Of a stretch of 8,966 bases of DNA, positions 1-5,878 are shown piece after piece. A program made the translations under genes and the position numbers. The notes beneath the pieces were generated by a model, which worked only from the letters and a program-made list of their open reading frames with translations, ran no database searches and was not told the DNA's origin. How positions within the stretch are numbered: the first letter of the stretch is position 1; every line of letters starts with the position of its first letter. Source of the DNA: CAZQYC01 sp043746555 (lineage in GTDB: Bacteria; Pseudomonadota; Gammaproteobacteria; Steroidobacterales; Steroidobacteraceae); NCBI GenBank assembly GCA_043746555.1, contig JAYTQU010000330.1, positions 1 to 8,966 of the forward strand, given 5' to 3'.

Positions 1-67
1 CTCGAATCGAAACATCGGATCCAACGGTGTCAACCTTTGCGTTTGCCAGTAAAACGTCAGCCGCCAT
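1..67 (-). CDS. N-terminal fragment of a probable amidohydrolase-family protein (runs off left edge)
   Basis: An ATG at 67-65 on the minus strand opens a frame that stays open to base 1. It reads MAADVLLANAKVDTVGSDVS followed by I-R. A strong ribosome binding site (GAGGA, 79-75) lies 7 bases upstream of the ATG, which supports a real start. The pattern Ala-Asp-hydrophobic-Leu-x-Asn-Ala-Lys-Val-x-Thr-Val resembles the first beta strand of composite-domain amidohydrolases (YtcJ and imidazolonepropionase-like metal-dependent hydrolases). Only 22 residues are visible and no catalytic residue is among them, so the family call is tentative. The gene is divergent from the crotonase gene at 373 and shares its upstream region, which contains a perfect inverted repeat. 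Confidence 0.5.
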   Translation of the reverse strand, partial: MAADVLLANAKVDTVGSDVSIR

Positions 68-372
68 TAGAAATTCCTCGATTTGAATGATCGCCCGCCG
101 TTGCAGGTATGTGAGTCACGCAGAGTGACACATCCGCGTGACTCACATGGGACAATCGCCAACAATAGTGAGTGTTGCGCACGCTTCCAAGCAATGGGTT
201 GCCCGAATCGTGCAGTCGTTCGCAATTCGTTTCTGCAAGATGAAACCGCAGCGCGTCAATTTAGGCACACAATAACCGGCAACGTTGTCGCCGCAACTTT
301 GCGTGCCAACAGTCTTGAAAACGCGGCAGCGAAAGCGCACATTCTCACGTCTACAAAACGAGGACCAAAACA
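68..372. promoter_or_regulatory. Divergent intergenic region between the left-edge gene and the crotonase gene
   Basis: These 305 bases separate two divergent starts that both have good ribosome binding sites, so promoters for both directions should lie here. The clearest element is the inverted repeat at 109-148. A weak sigma70-like candidate for the plus strand is TTGAAA (315-320), a 17-base spacer and CACATT (338-343); the -35 matches consensus at five of six bases and the -10 at only three of six. Frames that run through this region have protein sequences that look unlike coding DNA, so I treat it as non-coding. Confidence 0.5.
109..148. repeat. Perfect 13-base inverted repeat, probable operator or leader hairpin
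   Basis: The left arm ATGTGAGTCACGC (109-121) and right arm GCGTGACTCACAT (136-148) are exact reverse complements, separated by 14 bases. Each arm also contains its own near-palindrome, GTGAGTCAC (111-119) and GTGACTCAC (138-146), with centres 27 bases apart. A further GTGACA lies in the loop (125-130) and a GTGAGTG at 168-174. There is no T-run on either side, so it is not an intrinsic terminator. It lies about 40 bases upstream of the left-edge start codon and about 225 bases upstream of the crotonase start. That placement suits a dimeric repressor site, or a hairpin in the leader of the left-edge gene's mRNA. Confidence 0.65.
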
Positions 373-1173
373 ATGACCGCTACCGATCACTTGCTGGTCG
401 ACATTAACGACGGCATTGCCGTTCTTAAATTCAATCGCCCCGAGAAGCTCAATGCTTTGTCCGGAGAAATGATCGCACAGTCGATCGCGATGTTGGAGCA
501 ACTCGCCACGGATTCAACGGTGGGATGTATCGTGGTGACGGGCGCGGAGCGTGGATTTTGTGCAGGCGGCGATGTGTCTGCGATGAATACCGGCACGACC
601 GCCGCCGCGCTCTCGTTCGAACAGAGACTCGATCGGCAGCGCAATGGACATCGCTTGTCCGCATTACTTTATTCGATGCCAAAGGTCACGATTGCGGCCG
701 TCAATGGCGCGGCGGCGGGTGCCGGGCTCGGCATCGCGTTGGCGTGCGATTTACGCATTGCCTCCGACAAAGCCAAGTTCACCACGGCATTCGCGAAGGT
801 CGGACTAGGCGGAGATTTCGGTATTACTTGGCCGCTCACGCGATTGCTTGGCGAAGGAAAAGCGAAGGAGCTTTTGTTTTTGTCCGAGGTATTAACCGCG
901 GATCAGGCGCTGCAAGTGGGACTCGTCAATCGCGTGGTGTCGCATGAACAGTTTTCGCAAGTCGTCAACGAAACCGCCGCGCACATCGCAAAGGGTCCGC
1001 AAGTGTCGTATCGCTACATGAAAGAAAACGTGCGACTTTCCTCCTCGCAAGACTACGCGACGATGCTCGATCGCGAAGCCTGGACGCATCTTCGTTGCGG
1101 CGAAACGGACGACCACCGCGAGGGCGTGCGCGCGTTTGTCGAAAAGCGCGCAGCGAAATTTGTCGGTCGCTGA
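373..1173 (+). CDS. Enoyl-CoA hydratase/isomerase family protein (crotonase fold), PaaG-like active site
   Basis: This 266-residue protein has the usual length and layout of a crotonase-fold enzyme acting on acyl-CoA thioesters in the cytoplasm. NRPEKLNAL (21-29) is the N-terminal CoA-binding signature. FCAGGD (62-67) and NGAAAGAG (111-118) form the oxyanion hole. Aligned by eye with rat mitochondrial hydratase, the two catalytic glutamates (E144, E164) fall on Gly120 and Phe140, so ordinary hydration is unlikely. An aspartate at 148 in GLGGDFG sits where PaaG-type 1,2-epoxyphenylacetyl-CoA isomerases carry their catalytic Asp, although the usual Pro before it is Gly here. An isomerase or other crotonase activity is therefore more likely. 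The start is supported by GAGGA (360-364), 8 bases before the ATG. It is followed after 24 bases by a VOC-protein gene and is probably co-transcribed with it. The substrate is unknown. Confidence 0.93.
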   Translation: MTATDHLLVDINDGIAVLKFNRPEKLNALSGEMIAQSIAMLEQLATDSTVGCIVVTGAERGFCAGGDVSAMNTGTTAAALSFEQRLDRQRNGHRLSALLYSMPKVTIAAVNGAAAGAGLGIALACDLRIASDKAKFTTAFAKVGLGGDFGITWPLTRLLGEGKAKELLFLSEVLTADQALQVGLVNRVVSHEQFSQVVNETAAHIAKGPQVSYRYMKENVRLSSSQDYATMLDREAWTHLRCGETDDHREGVRAFVEKRAAKFVGR

Positions 1174-1197
1174 GATTGTATACGTGAGGGAACGACT

Positions 1198-1950
1198 ATG
1201 AGTTTGCGAATTCGACAAATCGTTGTGACTGCGCGCGATCTTGCGACAACCGCGTCGCAAATCGAACGCGTTCTTGGCGTGCAGGTGTGCTATCGCGACC
1301 CGGAAGTCGGCAAATTCGGTTTGGAAAATGCCTTGTTTACTCTCGGCGATCAATTTCTGGAAATCGTCTCGCCGGTCCGCGATAACACCGCTGCGGGGCG
1401 ACACATCGAGCGTCACGGCGATTCAGGTTACATGCTCATCTTGCAGACCGATGATTTGGCGCGCGACCGTGCACGTCTCGATCGCTTGGGCGTTCGCATT
1501 GTCTGGCAAGCAACACATTCCGACGTTAGCGCAGTGCATTTGCACCCAAAAGACATTGGCGCGGCGATTGTCTCCATCGACCAACCGATTCCGCCCGAGT
1601 CTTGGCGATGGGCTGGACCCAACTGGCAGAAATTTGCGGCACGCGATGGCGCGCAACGAGTACTCGAAGTAACAATCGGTGCTACCGATCCAGCGGCCAT
1701 GGCGCAACGCTGGGCTGAAGTGTTGGGAACGAGCGCACCGACTAAGAATCGCGATGGGCTTCGCATTGACATTACCGATGGCGCACTCAACTTCGTGCCG
1801 GCGAAAGCCGACGTGATTGCGGGCTTTGGAATTGCGATGAACGAACCGCAAAACGCATTCGCCGCCGCACGCGCGCGAGGATTGGACCTTGCCGAGGGTG
1901 CGGTAACCATTTGCGGGACGCATTTTGCGATTTCGCGTGGATCGGTGTGA
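1198..1950 (+). CDS. VOC-fold glyoxalase-like protein
   Basis: This is a 250-residue two-part glyoxalase-like (vicinal oxygen chelate) protein. The first half (about residues 4-130) has the typical opening IRQIVVTARDL (4-14), GDQFLEIVSP (50-59) in a beta strand, GYMLILQTDDL (77-87), and a HLHPKD segment (114-119). WRWAGPNW (136-143) links to a second betaalphabeta unit (about 154-247). I recall this combination as a conserved VOC subfamily in proteobacteria without a proven substrate. The histidine usual at the start of the first strand in metal-binding VOC enzymes is a glutamine here (Q7), so the metal site may differ. The start is supported by GAGGG shortly upstream of the ATG. It probably forms an operon with the crotonase gene 24 bases upstream, which hints at a role with the same acyl compound; that link is inference. 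Confidence 0.85.
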   Translation: MSLRIRQIVVTARDLATTASQIERVLGVQVCYRDPEVGKFGLENALFTLGDQFLEIVSPVRDNTAAGRHIERHGDSGYMLILQTDDLARDRARLDRLGVRIVWQATHSDVSAVHLHPKDIGAAIVSIDQPIPPESWRWAGPNWQKFAARDGAQRVLEVTIGATDPAAMAQRWAEVLGTSAPTKNRDGLRIDITDGALNFVPAKADVIAGFGIAMNEPQNAFAAARARGLDLAEGAVTICGTHFAISRGSV

Positions 1951-2025
1951 CAGCGCTCACATAGATTCTTTATTCGCAGAGTTACCGTTAGGCCAAATGT
2001 TTCAACGGCGTCGACGGTGATAGTT

Positions 2026-2667
2026 ATGCGAATTCCTCAAGTACACTTCTGGACGTTCGGGTGTTTGGCCATCGCTATGGTGTCGATAGGCGGCTGCGCA
2101 GCGATGAGCGCAAACGAGTGTTTGACGGTGGACTGGCGCACTGTTGGCTATGAAGACGGCGTTGCCGGATATTCGGGCGATCGCATCGGTCAGTACCGCA
2201 AAGCCTGTGCGAAACACCGCGTCACACCCGACTTGGCACAATATCAATCCGGTCGCGACCAGGGGCTCCGTGAATTCTGCAAACCCGCAAATGGGTTTCG
2301 AATCGGCGCACGCGGAAACGGTTACAACGGAGTTTGCCCCGCGGATTTAGACGGCGCGTTCACGTCCGCGTTTCAATCGGGTCGCCAGTTGAATACTTTG
2401 CGGAATCGTGTTGCCAACGCGAGCCACCAACTGATCTCGATGCATGAGGAACTCAAACGGATCGACGAGGACTTGATCAAGATTGCGGCCGATATACTCG
2501 ATCCGAAAACAAACAACGAAGAACGTGCGCAACTCTTGCTTGACACCAAACGGATGGCCGAAAGGCGAGGCAAGCTGAAGGCCGATATTCCACAGATCGA
2601 GAAGGACCTCGACTACTATCAACGAGAACTCGACGATTACCGCGCGACGCTGGCGTACGTTGAATGA
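2026..2667 (+). CDS. DUF2799 family lipoprotein with C-terminal coiled coil
   Basis: The ATG at 2026 is preferred because GGTGA (2016-2020) lies 5 bases upstream; an in-frame GTG at 2017 would add three residues. The N-terminus is a lipoprotein signal peptide ending in SIGGC, with Cys24 (counted from the ATG) the likely lipidated residue, so the protein should be anchored in the inner or outer membrane, facing the periplasm. The DUF2799 pattern follows: DWRTVGYEDG, a CxKH segment, YQSGRDQGLREFC, then GARGNGYNGVCP and FQSGRQL. The last 90 residues or so are rich in Glu, Lys, Leu and Asp in heptad-like spacing and should form a coiled coil. The family has no established function. It lies 75 bases after the VOC gene and converges with the PhnB-like gene 17 bases downstream. 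Confidence 0.85.
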   Translation: MRIPQVHFWTFGCLAIAMVSIGGCAAMSANECLTVDWRTVGYEDGVAGYSGDRIGQYRKACAKHRVTPDLAQYQSGRDQGLREFCKPANGFRIGARGNGYNGVCPADLDGAFTSAFQSGRQLNTLRNRVANASHQLISMHEELKRIDEDLIKIAADILDPKTNNEERAQLLLDTKRMAERRGKLKADIPQIEKDLDYYQRELDDYRATLAYVE

Positions 2668-2684
2668 GCGTAGTATTTCGTCCG

Positions 2685-3158
2685 TTACTTTCCGTCGAAG
2701 GCGCGCTTCAGTTCCGCAATATCGAGTTTGATCATTTTCATCATTGCTTGCGTGACCCGCGCTGCCTTCTCTTGATTCGAGTCCATCAGAAGGTCCGGCA
2801 ATGCCGTTGGTACGATCTGCCACGATAAACCGTATTTGTCTTGCAGCCAGCCGCATTGCACCGGTTTTCCGCCGGCAACCAGGTGGTTCCAATAGTAGTC
2901 CACTTCTGTTTGCGATTCGCAGTTCACCACCAACGAAATGGCCGGCGTGAACTGATATATCGGTCCGCCGTTCAAAGCCACAAACTCCTGTCCTTGCAAT
3001 CGAAACGCAATGGTCATCACGCTGCCCTTCGGCCCCGGACCGCTGTCGCCGAATCGAGCTACTTTATCGATGGAGGAATTCTTGAAGATCGACGTATAGA
3101 AATTAACGGCCTCTTCAGCATGGTTGTCGAACCACAAAAATGTCGTGATCTTTTGCAT
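2685..3158 (-). CDS. PhnB-like VOC family protein (3-demethylubiquinone-9 3-methyltransferase domain)
   Basis: This 157-residue protein begins MQKITTFLWFDNHAEEAVNF, followed by YTSIF, the hallmark opening of PhnB/YdcJ-like VOC proteins in the Pfam family named 3-demethylubiquinone-9 3-methyltransferase. Further family marks are the loop DSGPGPKGSVMTIAFRL (38-54), FVALNGGP (59-66), and WNHLVAGGKPVQCGWLQDKYGLSWQIVP (90-117). The family name is historical; members have no SAM-binding fold, and methyltransferase activity should not be assumed. The start is supported by GGAGA just upstream. It is the last gene of a probable minus-strand operon, 41 bases after the DUF1330-like gene. Its 3' end meets the DUF2799 gene with a 17-base gap and no obvious terminator. 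Confidence 0.9.
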   Translation of the reverse strand: MQKITTFLWFDNHAEEAVNFYTSIFKNSSIDKVARFGDSGPGPKGSVMTIAFRLQGQEFVALNGGPIYQFTPAISLVVNCESQTEVDYYWNHLVAGGKPVQCGWLQDKYGLSWQIVPTALPDLLMDSNQEKAARVTQAMMKMIKLDIAELKRAFDGK

Positions 3159-3199
3159 GCGATGTTCTCCGCCGTCGTCGGATGATCAGCACTTACGAC

Positions 3200-3622
3200 T
3201 TAGCTCTCTCCGAAGTGATCGCCGGGCTTCATCGGTTGTAGGCGTATCAGCCGCGAGTCCTCCACGGCCGCTTGCCGATGTTTCACGGCTTCCCGATAAA
3301 TGGGATCGCGGATCATCTGTACGAACGCATCGACGCTCGGATACTCGGCGATAAAGACGCGATCCCAGCGTTCGGTGGTGGGGCCAATCAACATGTGTTC
3401 GAAGCGGCCGATCCAAAATTGCGTTCCGCCGAGCCTGGTAAACACTGGGCCGCTTTCGCGCGCATAGGCGCGGTAGGCTTCCTCGCCGGTCGACTGTCGA
3501 CCGTCAGGATAAATTGCATGATCGCGCAGTCGAACTAGATTCAACATATGAATGATCCCAGGGCGCCGCAGATCGCGAAACGCCGCAAACTGCTCTTTTG
3601 TAGGATCGATGTAGTGATTCAT
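3200..3622 (-). CDS. DUF1330/NIPSNAP-like small protein
   Basis: This 140-residue protein has a dimeric alpha/beta-barrel (ferredoxin-like) pattern typical of DUF1330. HMLNLVRLRDHAIYPDGRQS (25-44) is the first strand and loop, GEEAYRAYARESGPVF (46-61) the first helix, GTQFWIGRFEHMLIGP (66-81) the second strand pair, and WDRVFIAEYPSVDAFVQMIRDPIYREAVKHRQAAVEDSRLI (86-126) the last strand and helix. No signal peptide is present, so it should be cytoplasmic. The start codon follows GGAG at a spacing of 8 bases. It sits 33 bases after the TerB-domain gene and 41 bases before the PhnB-like gene, on the same strand. The biochemical function of the family is not established. Confidence 0.85.
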   Translation of the reverse strand: MNHYIDPTKEQFAAFRDLRRPGIIHMLNLVRLRDHAIYPDGRQSTGEEAYRAYARESGPVFTRLGGTQFWIGRFEHMLIGPTTERWDRVFIAEYPSVDAFVQMIRDPIYREAVKHRQAAVEDSRLIRLQPMKPGDHFGES

Positions 3623-3655
3623 ATTAGTAACTCCAAACTGCCAAAGGAATTTGCC

Positions 3656-4123
3656 TCATCGCCGCCCGTCTGTCTCAACTCGATGTTTGGCGGCCAACGT
3701 GTCCAAATGCGATACGTGAATGAGATTGGCGACCTTGCGCACCAAATGTTCTTCGTGAAGATGCAACACCCCGTCGGCATAAGCCACGCGCCACAGTTCT
3801 TCAACAAGCCACCGCTTTTGCTCCGGCGAAAATTGTCGATTGATCTGCGAAGTCGCCTGAAACAAATCGGTCGCCGCGCGTGCTTGTTCCTCGGCCGCGG
3901 CGATCAATTCGGCCGACTCGACGGCGGTCAATGAAAAACGACTGCCGACACCATCAAGCAGGGCTCGTCGTTCGTCGGGCGTGATCGTGTCGTCGGCTTG
4001 CATGACTTCCACCAACAATGCAGCGGCGGCAACCCGAGTGCAACGCACTTCGGCAGCAATTGTCGTTTGATCTTGGTGCGGAGCCAAGTGCTTTTGTAAA
4101 AATGTGTTGATGGCGGCGAGCAT
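3656..4123 (-). CDS. TerB-domain (tellurite-resistance-like) protein
   Basis: The frame extends upstream to 4351, but that stretch overlaps the divergent dehydratase gene and lacks TerB-like sequence, so I choose the ATG at 4123, giving 155 residues. The protein is all-helical. Two acidic repeats, ADDTITPDERR (43-53) and ADGVLHLHEEHLVRKVANLIHV (116-137), match the two D-x(6)-E-type metal-binding motifs of the TerB/DUF533 fold, with FSPEQKRWLVEELWRVAYADG (98-118) bridging them. TerB-domain proteins occur in tellurite-resistance and stress clusters but also as stand-alone proteins of unknown role, as here: no other ter gene is visible. It is likely the first gene of an operon with the DUF1330 and PhnB-like genes. 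The 108 bases to the dehydratase start should hold promoters in both directions. Confidence 0.82.
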   Translation of the reverse strand: MLAAINTFLQKHLAPHQDQTTIAAEVRCTRVAAAALLVEVMQADDTITPDERRALLDGVGSRFSLTAVESAELIAAAEEQARAATDLFQATSQINRQFSPEQKRWLVEELWRVAYADGVLHLHEEHLVRKVANLIHVSHLDTLAAKHRVETDGRR

Positions 4124-4231
4124 TCGATTCAGTCCAACGATTTTCTGGGCGACAAAGAAATTGGCGTGAATTCTGGCATGATTGCTCAATGCTGACCAGC
4201 CGAATGAACGCAATCTATTGAGGGTCCACGA

Positions 4232-5209
4232 ATGCCCATGTCTGTTCCCACTTTCGAAGATGTTATTGCCGCCGCCGATCGCATCGCGGGTTACGCGCAT
4301 CGTACACCGGTGTTGCGATCTCGCAGTGCGGATGAGTTGCTCGGCGCGCACGTGTTCTTCAAATGCGAAAACCTACAGCGGACCGGCGCATTCAAATTTC
4401 GCGGTGCATTCAATGCGCTGTCGCGATTTAGTTCCGAACAGCGAGCAGCGGGAGTGGTTGCATTCTCGTCGGGCAATCACGCGCAGGCGATTGCATTGGC
4501 GGCGCAACTGCTCGACATTCGCGCCACCATTGTCATGCCGCATGACTCGGCGACATCGAAGTTGGAAGCGACTCGAAACTATGGTGCGGAGATTCTTTTC
4601 TACGATCGCTATAAAGAGGATCGAAAAATGATTGCCGATAAACTAGCCAATGAACGCGGCATGACGCTTATTCCACCCTTCGATCACGCCGATGTGATCG
4701 CAGGGCAAGCAACCGCGGCCAAGGAATTGTTCGAAGAGATCGGTCCATGCGATGCGTTGTTTGTCTGTCTCGGCGGCGGCGGTTTGCTGAGCGGTGCGGC
4801 GCTCTCTGCGCGTGCATTGTCGCCAACCTGTCGTGTCTATGGTGCCGAACCGGAAGCGGGCGATGATGGCCGCCAATCGTTCACTGCCGGAACAATTGTG
4901 CAGATCGAAACACCGCATACCATTGCCGATGGCGCACAAACACCACGCCTCGGCGATCTCACCTTCGAGATTATTCGTCGCGAAGTAGCCGACATCTTCA
5001 CCGTCAGCGATCTGCAGTTGGTGGAAGCAATGCGCTTCTACGCCGAGCGCATGAAAATGATCGTCGAGCCGACCGGTTGCTTAAGCTTTGCGGCAGCGTG
5101 CAAAGTTAAAACCGAGTTGGCAAATCGAAGAGTCGGCATCATCGTGAGCGGCGGAAATGTTTCCGCGTCGCGTTTCGCCGAACTCGTCCAGCAGTTTCAA
5201 TCGCCCTGA
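4232..5209 (+). CDS. PLP-dependent threonine/3-hydroxyaspartate dehydratase or serine racemase (fold type II)
   Basis: This 325-residue fold-type-II PLP enzyme contains only the catalytic domain, with no C-terminal ACT regulatory domain, so it is not a biosynthetic IlvA. Lys55 in TGAFKFRGA is the Schiff-base lysine. SSGNHAQ (79-85) holds the phosphate-side Asn and a serine equivalent to the re-face catalytic Ser84 of human serine racemase. GGGG (181-184) binds the PLP phosphate, and SGGN (306-309) contacts the pyridine ring. Glu206, Gly210 and Asp212 match the E210/A214/D216 divalent-metal site of serine racemase in spacing. This places it with serine racemases, L-threo-3-hydroxyaspartate ammonia-lyases and catabolic threonine dehydratases; sequence alone does not separate them. 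GAGGG lies 7 bases upstream of the start. A DUF3465 gene follows after 20 bases. Confidence 0.93.
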   Translation: MPMSVPTFEDVIAAADRIAGYAHRTPVLRSRSADELLGAHVFFKCENLQRTGAFKFRGAFNALSRFSSEQRAAGVVAFSSGNHAQAIALAAQLLDIRATIVMPHDSATSKLEATRNYGAEILFYDRYKEDRKMIADKLANERGMTLIPPFDHADVIAGQATAAKELFEEIGPCDALFVCLGGGGLLSGAALSARALSPTCRVYGAEPEAGDDGRQSFTAGTIVQIETPHTIADGAQTPRLGDLTFEIIRREVADIFTVSDLQLVEAMRFYAERMKMIVEPTGCLSFAAACKVKTELANRRVGIIVSGGNVSASRFAELVQQFQSP

Positions 5210-5229
5210 TCTGCGATGAGAGCCGAACA

Positions 5230-5688
5230 ATGTTGAGAAGACTCGTCCTGCTAGCTCTTATCGTTGCGGCTGGCTACTACACATTTGGCAGACAACACGA
5301 AGCTACGTCGGAACGACGTGATGATGAATCGTCCATGTCGCAGACAACCGCTACGACGGTTGATTCAATTGCGCTTGTATTTCGTCGTCGCGAAAGCCAT
5401 GTTCAAGTAGAGGCGGCCGGCGTCGTCAAAAAGGTGTTGAGCGACGACAACGATGGATCGAGACACCAGCGATTCATCGTGGTGCTTTCTTCAGGCCAAA
5501 CCGTATTGATTGCACACAATATCGATCTCGCTCTTCGTGTGTCGCCGCTTGCGGTGGGCGATGCGATTCAATTTAACGGCGAGTATGAGTGGAATGGCAA
5601 AGGCGGTGTCGTCCACTGGACGCACCTCGACCCCCACAGTCGGCACGAAGCCGGCTGGATTAAGCGCAATGGCCGGACGTTTCAATGA
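5230..5688 (+). CDS. DUF3465 family exported or membrane-anchored protein
   Basis: This 152-residue protein starts with a hydrophobic segment after Arg3-Arg4 (MLRRLVLLALIVAAGYYTFG, 1-20), which acts as a signal anchor or signal peptide, so the rest should be outside the cytoplasm. A Ser/Thr/Glu-rich linker (about 22-45) follows. The DUF3465 domain (about 46-152) has the family pattern: VVKKVLSDDNDGSRHQRFIV, then SGQTVLIAHNIDLALRV (88-104), GDAIQFNGEYEWNGKGGVVHW (110-130) and THLDPHSRHEAGWI (131-144). It resembles a small beta-barrel (OB-like) fold with conserved His, Trp and Asp; no reaction is known. It lies 20 bases after the dehydratase stop and may be co-transcribed. GAGAG a few bases upstream is a modest ribosome binding site. 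Confidence 0.87.
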   Translation: MLRRLVLLALIVAAGYYTFGRQHEATSERRDDESSMSQTTATTVDSIALVFRRRESHVQVEAAGVVKKVLSDDNDGSRHQRFIVVLSSGQTVLIAHNIDLALRVSPLAVGDAIQFNGEYEWNGKGGVVHWTHLDPHSRHEAGWIKRNGRTFQ

Positions 5689-5715
5689 ACTATCGACTAG
5701 GCGAGTCTGGGCAAT

Positions 5716-5735
5716 AACCGCAGGCGGTTTCTGTT
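5716..5735 (+). terminator. Weak candidate intrinsic terminator
   Basis: AACCGC (5716-5721) and GCGGTT (5724-5729) are exact reverse complements. A usable hairpin would have a 5-base stem and the loop CAGG. It lies 28 bases after the DUF3465 stop and is followed by a partly T-rich stretch (TTTCTGTT). The stem is short and the T-run broken, so termination would be inefficient if it occurs at all. Confidence 0.25.
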
Positions 5736-5746
5736 GGTAGCGACAA

Positions 5747-5764
5747 TGTCTTATTTAAAAGACA
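5747..5764. repeat. Short AT-rich inverted repeat
   Basis: TGTCTT (5747-5752) and AAGACA (5759-5764) are perfect reverse complements around a 6-base ATTTAA loop. There is no GC-rich stem or following T-run, so it is not a convincing terminator. It lies directly at the upstream edge of the thioredoxin-like remnant. Confidence 0.3.
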
Positions 5765-5878
5765 GAGTTAGTGACCGGAAAAGATCTGCGTGCAGCATGC
5801 GATGCATTGCTTGCAGGTGAGTCGCCGCTTACAGAACAAAAACCAAGCATCGGTTGCAATATCAAATGGCGGTCGTGA
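5759..5878 (+). pseudogene. C-terminal remnant of a thioredoxin-like (AhpC/TSA-type) family protein
   Basis: A frame open from 5759 (TAA immediately before, at 5756-5758) to the TGA at 5876-5878 reads K-T-E-L, then VTGKDLRAACDALLAGE, SPLTEQKPSIGCNIKWR and a final Ser. This matches the C-terminal end of thioredoxin-like redoxin proteins of about 190 residues, which I recall ending with VTG-x-DLR-x-A-x-DA-x-LAG, a short variable stretch and PS-x-GCNIKW. The active-site CxxC region and the rest of the thioredoxin fold are absent, because the DUF3465 gene ends only 70 bases upstream. The GTG at 5771 could start a 35-residue peptide, but there is no good ribosome binding site. It is most simply a leftover 3' end after deletion or recombination. 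I am fairly sure of the match and less sure that it is non-functional. Confidence 0.6.

Noticed and set aside
109..148. The inverted repeat as an intrinsic terminator or CRP site
   Set aside because: No T-run follows on either strand. The TGTGA and TCACA halves are not spaced as in a CRP site with a 6-base centre.
83..376. A TTG-started 97-codon frame ending in an ATGA overlap with the crotonase start
   Set aside because: The translation has no recognisable motif, runs through the inverted repeat and promoter region, and has no ribosome binding site. The ATGA overlap alone is not enough to call a gene.
892..1416. A 174-codon minus-strand frame across the crotonase/VOC junction
   Set aside because: It is a shadow of two well-supported plus-strand genes and shows no family motif.
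1423..1923. Two overlapping minus-strand frames of about 160 codons inside the VOC gene
   Set aside because: Both are antisense shadows of the VOC coding sequence, without motifs or ribosome binding sites.
2347..2892. A 181-codon minus-strand frame spanning the DUF2799/PhnB convergent junction
   Set aside because: It is antisense to the coiled-coil region and overlaps the PhnB-like gene in another frame; low-complexity coiled-coil DNA often leaves long antisense frames.
3656..4123. A tellurite-resistance operon
   Set aside because: Only one TerB-domain gene is present; no terA, terC, terD or related gene is visible, and isolated TerB domains are common.
4124..4351. An upstream extension of the TerB-domain frame to 4351
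   Set aside because: It would overlap the start of the divergent dehydratase by 120 bases. The added residues look unlike TerB proteins, and the ATG at 4123 gives a normal-length domain.
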